Below are positions 7,124 to 11,796 of a stretch of DNA of 11,796 nt, in pieces. Within the stretch, counting starts at the first letter, position 1; the number at the start of each line of letters is the position of its first letter. Position numbers and translations under genes: made by a program. The notes beneath the pieces are model-generated. The model was not told where the DNA came from, ran no database searches, and saw nothing but the letters and a program-made list of their open reading frames with translations. The DNA comes from an uncultured Eubacteriales bacterium (lineage in GTDB: Bacteria; Bacillota; Clostridia; Oscillospirales; Oscillospiraceae). The stretch is from contig USLX01000056.1 in NCBI GenBank assembly GCA_900555665.1, forward strand, positions 1 through 11,796, written 5' to 3'.

Positions 7124-8535
7124 CAGTCGATATCGCGAACAACTTCCTCGGGCGGGATGTCCAGCCGCTCGGGGTGCGCCATGAGGCGTTTCATATACTT
7201 CATTGTGGCGGCGAAGTAGAAGCCGTCGCAGATACGCTCATCCGTATTGACAGTATAGTCCACATACTTATGGGCAACCACGGTGCCGTCATCCTCAATT
7301 TCGTTCTTGCGGTATTTGCAGCCGAAGGAGACGAAGACCGGCAGGTTGCCGAAATCGTAGAGATGATGCACAATCGGCGGAATACCGAGCGACCCCATGG
7401 AGGTAAAGAAGATGGAGCCGTGGAAGGGGCTGACTTCCAGTAAGAATTTCGGCAGGAGGCCAAAATAATCAATCAGCTTGAGCAACCAGACGACGAACTT
7501 GAACAGCACGCCAGGGATGAGTGAGAGAACCTTGGCAGTCTTGTCAAAATCGCTGCCGAGTTCGTGGCCCTGGATGTCTGCGACGGCCTTGTTCAGCTTT
7601 TCGTAAACGTCGTAGGCCGTGTCAGTGGGCTTGAGGTGGATTTTGGCGATGGATTCCGCCGCATCGGTCGACATAGAGAGCTTCACCGTCAGGCAGAACT
7701 GGATATCGTCATCACGGGAGTAGACCTGTTGGCCGGAGAGGAAGCGATTGACCGCCGGGTACTTCGCCACGACGCGGACATAGGCCGCGAGGAAGACGTG
7801 CATGATGCCGAAGCCCGCGAGTCCCTCCTTGCGTTTTTGGCGGATATAGCGCTCCATGGCCGTGATCTCAATGGTATCGCGGATGCAGTTTGACGCCGGG
7901 ACGCGGTTTGGCATAATGTAGTTGGCAACGGTCTGCATCGGGTCGATGGTGCGCAGCTTCCGCCCGTCGGGCCGGTCGCCCCAGGCGGGGTGATATTTCC
8001 CGTCGAGGTGGATCTGCATGGCCAGCGTCGTGAGCAGGCCGCCGAGCAGGAAGAGCATGTCCGGCATCGTCTTTTGCAGCTGCGTCCACTCCCAGGCGCG
8101 CAGGGCCGCGCGGTGCGTATAGAGCAGCACGCCGAGCGCCGCCGCCAGCAAAAGCACCAGAAACCAGTTATTCGGCACATGCCCGCTGACCGTCACGGCA
8201 TAGAACGCCGCAATGGCCAGATACGCCACCCAGAACACAAAGACAATCGGAACAGGGAGCGCACTCATGGAAATCTTGATTCCATAGTAGATGGCGAGTA
8301 AAAAGGTTGGAATGGCCGTGCGGTAAAACCGCTCTTCGCCGCTGCAAAGCAGAATCAGCACATAGATCAGACAGGCCGCAACCGGCAGTACAATTTGGAA
8401 CCACACCGTCGCCGCACCCGCGCCTTTCTCGCAGGGATATGCGATGCGGAGCACTGCCGAAGCCGTCAGAATCAGCGCCGCCAGCCAGGTAAATACATTT
8501 TTCCGGCTGACATAATAAGAAACTCTTCTTTTCAT
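7123..8535 (-). CDS. Polytopic membrane protein fused to an E2-like acyltransferase domain lacking the catalytic His
   Basis: A 470-residue protein with no characterised match I can name. Residues 14-173 hold about six hydrophobic segments (14-34, 44-64, 73-90, 93-115, 122-139, 155-173). From about 184 to 465 it follows the 2-oxoacid dehydrogenase E2/chloramphenicol acetyltransferase fold: an early RTIDPMQTVANYIMPNR block, the E2 strand GSIFFTSMGSLG (373-384, compare the E2 GTFTISNLG motif), a PVFVSFG strand, and the C-terminal motif position DERICDG (432-438). In E2 enzymes this is DHRxxDG with the catalytic His; here it is Glu433, while Asp437 and Gly438 remain. There is no lipoyl or E1/E3-binding domain and no dehydrogenase gene nearby, so it is not part of a normal complex. 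A role in membrane-linked acyl transfer, or as a non-catalytic scaffold, is speculation. Start: the ATG at 8535 lies just after a strong promoter; earlier starts (ATG 8547, TTG 8571) fall inside that promoter and have no ribosome binding site. Confidence 0.75.
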   Translation of the reverse strand: MKRRVSYYVSRKNVFTWLAALILTASAVLRIAYPCEKGAGAATVWFQIVLPVAACLIYVLILLCSGEERFYRTAIPTFLLAIYYGIKISMSALPVPIVFVFWVAYLAIAAFYAVTVSGHVPNNWFLVLLLAAALGVLLYTHRAALRAWEWTQLQKTMPDMLFLLGGLLTTLAMQIHLDGKYHPAWGDRPDGRKLRTIDPMQTVANYIMPNRVPASNCIRDTIEITAMERYIRQKRKEGLAGFGIMHVFLAAYVRVVAKYPAVNRFLSGQQVYSRDDDIQFCLTVKLSMSTDAAESIAKIHLKPTDTAYDVYEKLNKAVADIQGHELGSDFDKTAKVLSLIPGVLFKFVVWLLKLIDYFGLLPKFLLEVSPFHGSIFFTSMGSLGIPPIVHHLYDFGNLPVFVSFGCKYRKNEIEDDGTVVAHKYVDYTVNTDERICDGFYFAATMKYMKRLMAHPERLDIPPEEVVRDID

Positions 8536-8542
8536 ACGTTCT

Positions 8543-8571
8543 ATCATATCAAGCCAGACAAAAAATTGCAA
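8543..8571 (-). promoter_or_regulatory. Near-consensus sigma-A promoter implying a leaderless mRNA
   Basis: On the minus strand TTGCAA (8566-8571) and TATGAT (8543-8548) are 17 bases apart, matching 5/6 at the -10 and 4/6 at the -35 with an A/T-rich upstream region. The expected start, 6-8 bases past the -10, is at or within two bases of the ATG at 8535. No Shine-Dalgarno sequence lies between. Confidence 0.65.
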
Positions 8572-8635
8572 TGTTAAATTTCCATCTCTGCCCTGGCCGC
8601 GTCTGGAGTGCGGAGAAAGGTCCGTCGAAAGAGCG

Positions 8636-8669
8636 CCTGCGGCGGCCGGATCATACCGGCCGCCGCAGG
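8636..8669 (-). terminator. Probable terminator of the ygeY-ygeW-arcC cluster
   Basis: A perfect 14-bp GC-rich stem (8636-8649 with 8656-8669) has a 6-base loop and starts 20 bases after the arcC stop. On the minus strand it is followed by CGCTCTTTC, a weak T-tract. A Rho-independent terminator of moderate strength is the simplest reading. Confidence 0.65.
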
Positions 8670-8688
8670 ATGGAAAGAGGGTACAGGA

Positions 8689-9627
8689 TTATTGATGGAT
8701 GATGGTGCCGGTCTTGCCCGCGATGCCGTCGCGCGCCTTTTCCAGCAGGGTGATGAGGGCCTTGCGGCCGGGCTTCGACTCGGCGAATTTCACCGCCGCT
8801 TCAACCTTCGGCAGCATCGAGCCGGGGGCAAACTGGCCTTCGGCAATGTACCGTTTGGCTTCCTCCGGCGTCAGCTCATCGAGGCCGCGCTGGTCGGGCT
8901 TGCCAAAGTTGACGGCGACCTTTTCGACCGCGGTCAGGATGATGAGCATATCGGCGTCGAGCTGCTCGGCCATGCACTCGGACGCAAAGTCCTTGTCGAT
9001 GACGGCGGGTACGCCCTTGAGGTGGTATTGATCCTCCCAGATCACCGGAATGCCGCCGCCGCCGGCTGCGATGACGGCATGGCCGTCGTTCATCAGGGCA
9101 CGGATGGTGGCAATTTCAATAATTTCAGTCGGCTTCGGGCTGGCAACAACCTGGCGCCAACCGCGGCCCGCATCCTCGGCCACGTCGATGCCCTTTTCGG
9201 CAGCGAGCTTCTTGGCCTCTTCCTCGGTCATGAAGGCGCCGATGGGCTTGGTCGGATGCTGGAAGGCGGGATCCTTCGGATCGACGGCGACCTGCGTGAG
9301 CACGGTCGCGACATGGATATGCATGCCGCGCCGGTCGAGCTCTTCGCCGATGACGTTCTGCAGATCATAGCCGATGTAGCCCTGGCTCATGGCCACGCAC
9401 ATCGAAAGCGGCATGATGTCGCTCTTGGCCTCCTGCTTGTGGTAGGCGGCGAAGGCATTCTGAATCATACCGACCTGCGGGCCGTTGCCGTGGGCGATGA
9501 CGACCTCGTGGCCGTCCTGAATGAGGTCGGCAATGGCCTTGGCCGTCACATGGACGGCGTCCATCTGCTCATGCAGATTCTTGCCGAGGGCGTTGCCGCC
9601 CAGCGCAATGACGATACGTTTTCCCAT
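8689..9627 (-). CDS. arcC: Carbamate kinase
   Basis: A 312-residue cytosolic amino acid kinase-family enzyme of normal family length. It catalyses carbamoyl phosphate + ADP to ATP + carbamate in the catabolic direction; carbamate then decays to ammonia and CO2. Motifs: ALGGNAL (8-14), AHGNGPQVG (45-53), the Gly-rich AAGGGGIPV (187-195), VIDKDFAS (209-216, with Lys212) and APGSMLPKVEAA (267-278). The ATG at 9627 has an AGAGGA box 8 bases upstream. It is the last gene of the cluster with ygeW and ygeY, separated from ygeW by a structured repeat. In that setting the carbamoyl phosphate most likely comes from the YgeW reaction rather than from arginine deimination, since no arcA or true arcB is present. 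In E. coli the equivalent position in the ygeW cluster is held by the carbamate kinase homologue yqeA. Confidence 0.97.
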   Translation of the reverse strand: MGKRIVIALGGNALGKNLHEQMDAVHVTAKAIADLIQDGHEVVIAHGNGPQVGMIQNAFAAYHKQEAKSDIMPLSMCVAMSQGYIGYDLQNVIGEELDRRGMHIHVATVLTQVAVDPKDPAFQHPTKPIGAFMTEEEAKKLAAEKGIDVAEDAGRGWRQVVASPKPTEIIEIATIRALMNDGHAVIAAGGGGIPVIWEDQYHLKGVPAVIDKDFASECMAEQLDADMLIILTAVEKVAVNFGKPDQRGLDELTPEEAKRYIAEGQFAPGSMLPKVEAAVKFAESKPGRKALITLLEKARDGIAGKTGTIIHQ

Positions 9628-9664
9628 ATTGAAAATCCTCTTTTTCCGAATGATCGAATTTGAA

Positions 9665-9736
9665 AGCTCCCCCAGTCGCCTTCGGCGACAGCCCCCTCTT
9701 GATGGAGGGGGCCTTTGCTGCGGGTCTGAGGGAGCT
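9665..9736. repeat. Three-way-junction palindromic intergenic repeat
   Basis: Outer arms (9665-9674 with 9727-9736, one mismatch) enclose two perfect inner hairpins: GTCGCC/GGCGAC (9675-9689, TTC loop) and GCCCCCTC/GAGGGGGC (9691-9712, 6-base loop). The whole element folds as a cloverleaf-like structure on either strand and fills most of the 118-base ygeW-arcC gap. It resembles the small non-coding palindromic repeats scattered between genes in Ruminococcaceae/Oscillospiraceae genomes. It has no T-tract, so it is not a standard terminator; it may affect mRNA processing or stability between ygeW and arcC. Confidence 0.75.
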
Positions 9737-9745
9737 CAACGCTAT

Positions 9746-10939
9746 TTAGAAATTCTTTCTCTTGTCGTCGGCGGCGTCCAGCGCCATCAGGGCCTTGACC
9801 GGATCCTTGACCTGGGCCAGGAAGATCATCGCGGCGATGATGTACGGCTTGTAGGAAGCCTGCTTATAGAGCGGCACGAGGTAGCGGTCGAACACGGAGT
9901 TGTCGACCTCGCCCTCCGTGCAGGAAAGGCCGGAGATATCGGCGGGCAGGCAGTGCAGGTAGAGGGCCTTGCCGTCCTTGGTGAGCTTCATCATCTCCTC
10001 GGAGCAGGTCCAGTCCTTATGCTGCGCGTTCTGCGCAAGGAGCTCCTTCTCGAGCTCATCGATGCCCTTCTGGTCGCCCTTGACATAGAGCTCGGAGCGC
10101 TTTTCCATCGCCTTGAACGGCGCCCAGGACTTCGGATAGACGATGTCGGCATCCTTGAAGGCCTCGGCCATGGAGTTGGTCTTGTGGAACTTGGAGCCGT
10201 ACTTCTCGCAGTTCTTGCGGGCGATCTCTTCGACCTCGGGGAACACATCGTATCCTTCCGGATGGGCCAGCGTGACGTCCATGCCGAAGCGGGTGAACAG
10301 GCCGATGACGCCCTGCGGGACGGACAGCGGCTTGCCGTAGCTGGGGCTGTAGGCCCAGGTCATGGCAACCTTCTTGCCCTTGAGGTTTTCCACACCGCCG
10401 AAGTAGTGGATGACATGCAGCATGTCGGCCATGCACTGCGTCGGATGGTCAACGTCGCACTGCAGGTTCACGAGCGTCGGTCTCTGCTCGAGGATACCGT
10501 CGCGGTAGCCCTCTTCCAGCGCGTCCATGAACGTCTTCTGGTACTCGTGGCCCTGATGGATGTACATGTCGTCACGGATGCCGATGACGTCAGCCATGAA
10601 GGAAACCATGTTCGCGGTCTCGCGGACGGTCTCGCCGTGTGCGATCTGGGACTTCTTCTCGTCGAGGTCCTGCGTGGTAAGACCCAGGAAGTTGCAGGCG
10701 GAAGCGAACGAGAAGCGGGTACGGGTGGAGTTGTCGCGGAAGATGGAAATGCCGAGACCGGAGTTGAAGATTTTCGTGGACTTGTTGCGCTCGCGCAGAT
10801 CGCGCAGGGCGTCAGCGACGGTGAAGACCGCATCGATTTCGTCGTCGGTCTTGTCCCAGGTCCAGTAGAAGTCGGTCTTGTACATGTTGTTGATGCGCAG
10901 GGTTTCCAGATGTCTTGCAAGCTCAACAGTTTTGCTCAT
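9746..10939 (-). CDS. ygeW: YgeW-family knotted carbamoyltransferase
   Basis: A 397-residue cytosolic transcarbamylase, the same length as E. coli YgeW. The carbamoyl phosphate-binding loop is FRDNSTRTRFS (67-77) with STRTR at 71-75. Further family blocks are SQIAHGETVRETAN (97-110), DVDHPTQCMAD (162-172; HPTQ 165-168), MTWAYSPSYGKPLSVPQG (193-210) and the catalytic HCLPADISG (329-337). The second domain binds the amino substrate. YgeW has a solved knotted fold; its substrate was long unknown. More recent work on gut purine/uric acid catabolism places it with YgeX and YgeY, acting on ureido-diaminopropionate intermediates (recalled, not testable here). In the degradative direction it would phosphorolyse a ureido group to carbamoyl phosphate. 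An AAGGAG box (10947-10952) lies 7 bases before the ATG. It sits between ygeY upstream and arcC downstream, consistent with carbamoyl phosphate feeding ATP synthesis. General annotation as ornithine carbamoyltransferase would be wrong: the conserved blocks are YgeW-type. Confidence 0.95.
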   Translation of the reverse strand: MSKTVELARHLETLRINNMYKTDFYWTWDKTDDEIDAVFTVADALRDLRERNKSTKIFNSGLGISIFRDNSTRTRFSFASACNFLGLTTQDLDEKKSQIAHGETVRETANMVSFMADVIGIRDDMYIHQGHEYQKTFMDALEEGYRDGILEQRPTLVNLQCDVDHPTQCMADMLHVIHYFGGVENLKGKKVAMTWAYSPSYGKPLSVPQGVIGLFTRFGMDVTLAHPEGYDVFPEVEEIARKNCEKYGSKFHKTNSMAEAFKDADIVYPKSWAPFKAMEKRSELYVKGDQKGIDELEKELLAQNAQHKDWTCSEEMMKLTKDGKALYLHCLPADISGLSCTEGEVDNSVFDRYLVPLYKQASYKPYIIAAMIFLAQVKDPVKALMALDAADDKRKNF

Positions 10940-10987
10940 GATTTTTCTCCTTATTTATCTTATCGATATATGGTTACAGATTTGGAT

Positions 10988-11009
10988 GGGCGGATGTGGG
11001 CATTCGCCC
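10988..11009. repeat. Short GC-rich hairpin motif, likely dispersed repeat
   Basis: GGGCGGATG pairs with CATTCGCCC (one G-T wobble) around a TGGG loop, followed by CCTACG. This looks like the short conserved sequence seen repeatedly between genes in Faecalibacterium/Oscillospiraceae genomes. With the hairpin at 11042-11071 it accounts for most of the 144-base ygeY-ygeW gap. Confidence 0.5.
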
Positions 11010-11041
11010 CTACGAGACGTGCGGGGGATATGGGCGGGACA

Positions 11042-11071
11042 GAATCCCACCGGCAAAAACCCGTGGGATTC
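11042..11071. repeat. Inverted repeat downstream of ygeY
   Basis: A perfect 9-bp stem, GAATCCCAC paired with GTGGGATTC, with a 12-base loop. In the minus direction a run of seven T lies between the ygeY stop and the hairpin, and no T-tract follows. It is not a canonical terminator and transcription may continue into ygeW. Confidence 0.55.
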
Positions 11072-11083
11072 CGAAAAAAAGTC

Positions 11084-11796
11084 TTACTTAATGTCGTTGC
11101 CGGTCAGCTCCTGACGGAAGGAGGTTGCGGAGCCGTCCTTGTTCTCGGGCTTGTAGAGCATGGGAACAGCGGCATAGAGCGCTGCGCAGGTCACGAGGTC
11201 CTGCTTCCAGGTGATCTCGTTGGGCGCGTGCGCCTGGGATTCGGCGCCGGGGCCAAAGCCGACGCAGGGGATGCCGTAGCGGCCCTGGATGGAAACGCCG
11301 TTCGTGGAGAAGGTCCACTTGTCGGTGAGGGGACGGCCTTCACGGGTCGAAGCGGCCTTTGCATCGGGAGCCAGACGCTTGTCGCCCCACAGCGCATGGT
11401 GCGCGTCGACGAGAGCCTGCACGTGCGGCGCAGTCTCCTTGTTGATCCAGGTCGGGAAGAAGCACTCGGTCTCATAGACGTGACCGTTCCAGGAGGGACG
11501 GTCGTACATGTACATGGAAACCTTGACGTCCTTCGCGTACTTCTTGCAGGCGGGGAGGTCTTCGATTTCCTTCAGGCAGGACTTGTAGGTCTCGCCCGCG
11601 GTCATGCGGCGGTCGATGGAGATCGAGCAGGAGTCAGCGACAGCGCAGCGGCTGGGGCTGGTGTAGAAGATCTGGCTGGTGGTGCAGGTGCCGCGGCCGA
11701 GGAAGCGTGCGTCTTCCCAATGCTCGGGGTTGTACTTCGGGTCGAGCATCTTGACAAGGCCCTTGACCTCCTTGTCGTCGCCTGCGTCGTTTTCGT
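11084..11796 (-). CDS. ygeY: YgeY-family M20 hydrolase, 3' part (cut by window edge)
   Basis: The last 236 residues of a YgeY-type ('selenium metabolism-linked') M20 metallohydrolase; E. coli YgeY is about 400 residues, so about 170 N-terminal residues with the first metal ligands lie beyond the window. The frame stays open to the window end and reads through the Met at 11749, which is internal. Visible blocks: the lid/dimerisation region with IDRRMTAGET, then DKWTFSTNGVSIQGRYGIP, GFGPGAESQAHAPNE with the conserved metal-ligand His, and TWKQDLVTCAALYAA. These blocks match YgeY rather than generic ArgE/DapE deacylases. M20 enzymes cleave amide or carbamoyl bonds with a two-metal site in the cytosol. 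Its place next to ygeW and arcC is the gene set tied to purine-derived ureido compound breakdown. The tail after LYAAVPMLY is a Lys/Asp/Ser-rich extension. Confidence 0.92.
   Translation of the reverse strand, partial: ENDAGDDKEVKGLVKMLDPKYNPEHWEDARFLGRGTCTTSQIFYTSPSRCAVADSCSISIDRRMTAGETYKSCLKEIEDLPACKKYAKDVKVSMYMYDRPSWNGHVYETECFFPTWINKETAPHVQALVDAHHALWGDKRLAPDAKAASTREGRPLTDKWTFSTNGVSIQGRYGIPCVGFGPGAESQAHAPNEITWKQDLVTCAALYAAVPMLYKPENKDGSATSFRQELTGNDIK

Noticed and set aside
7123..8535. Calling this gene a pyruvate/2-oxoglutarate dehydrogenase E2 subunit
   Set aside because: No lipoyl or subunit-binding domain, an N-terminal multi-helix membrane region, no E1/E3 genes nearby, and Glu in place of the catalytic His.
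9746..10939. Calling this gene ornithine carbamoyltransferase (arcB/argF)
   Set aside because: Length near 397 and the specific blocks around 97-110, 193-210 and 329-337 match the YgeW family; the neighbours are ygeY and arcC with no arcA.

Overview
The window looks like chromosome from a GC-rich anaerobic Bacillota, most likely a gut Oscillospiraceae (Flavonifractor/Oscillibacter/Lawsonibacter type). This is an inference from four things: strong AAGGAG-type ribosome binding sites, a one-anchor HtrA pair with clostridial style, a YgeY/YgeW/carbamate kinase cluster typical of purine- and selenium-associated anaerobes, and short GC-rich intergenic palindromes of the kind scattered through such genomes. 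All but one of the genes lie on the minus strand. No tRNA, rRNA, CRISPR array, insertion sequence or phage gene is visible.

Region 1 (about 1-5546) is one minus-strand operon read from right to left. A sigma-A-like promoter (5518-5546) drives a DUF4430 (transcobalamin-like) lipoprotein, an EcfT membrane subunit (ATGA overlap), a very large protein that fuses two ECF ATPases to a membrane S-component (13-base overlap), and an HtrA-type anchored serine protease (3-base gap). I read it as a dedicated ECF importer for a corrinoid/cobalamin-like ligand, with the lipoprotein as extracellular capture protein and the protease as a co-made surface quality-control factor. The ligand is inferred only from the DUF4430 family. 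No B12 riboswitch is visible.

Region 2 (5547-7123) holds a divergently transcribed second HtrA paralogue with its own promoter. That promoter has no normal -35 box. Instead, four hexamers spaced exactly 11 bp lie 10 bp upstream of the -10 box, the layout of a promoter activated by an OmpR/PhoB-type response regulator. A strong terminator follows and is shared with the convergent gene.

Region 3 (7123-8571) is a single gene that I could not match to a characterised protein. It has about six membrane helices followed by a domain with the fold signatures of 2-oxoacid dehydrogenase E2 acyltransferases, but the catalytic histidine of the DHRxxDG motif is glutamate (DERICDG). A near-consensus promoter sits so close to the start codon that the mRNA should be leaderless.

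Region 4 (8636-11796) is a minus-strand cluster: ygeY (the 3' part, cut by the window edge), ygeW (a knotted carbamoyltransferase) and arcC (carbamate kinase). Together they can strip carbamoyl/ureido groups from a nitrogenous catabolite, pass them to phosphate as carbamoyl phosphate, and harvest ATP. This family cluster has been linked to anaerobic purine/uric acid breakdown in gut bacteria. Structured intergenic repeats lie on both sides of ygeW.
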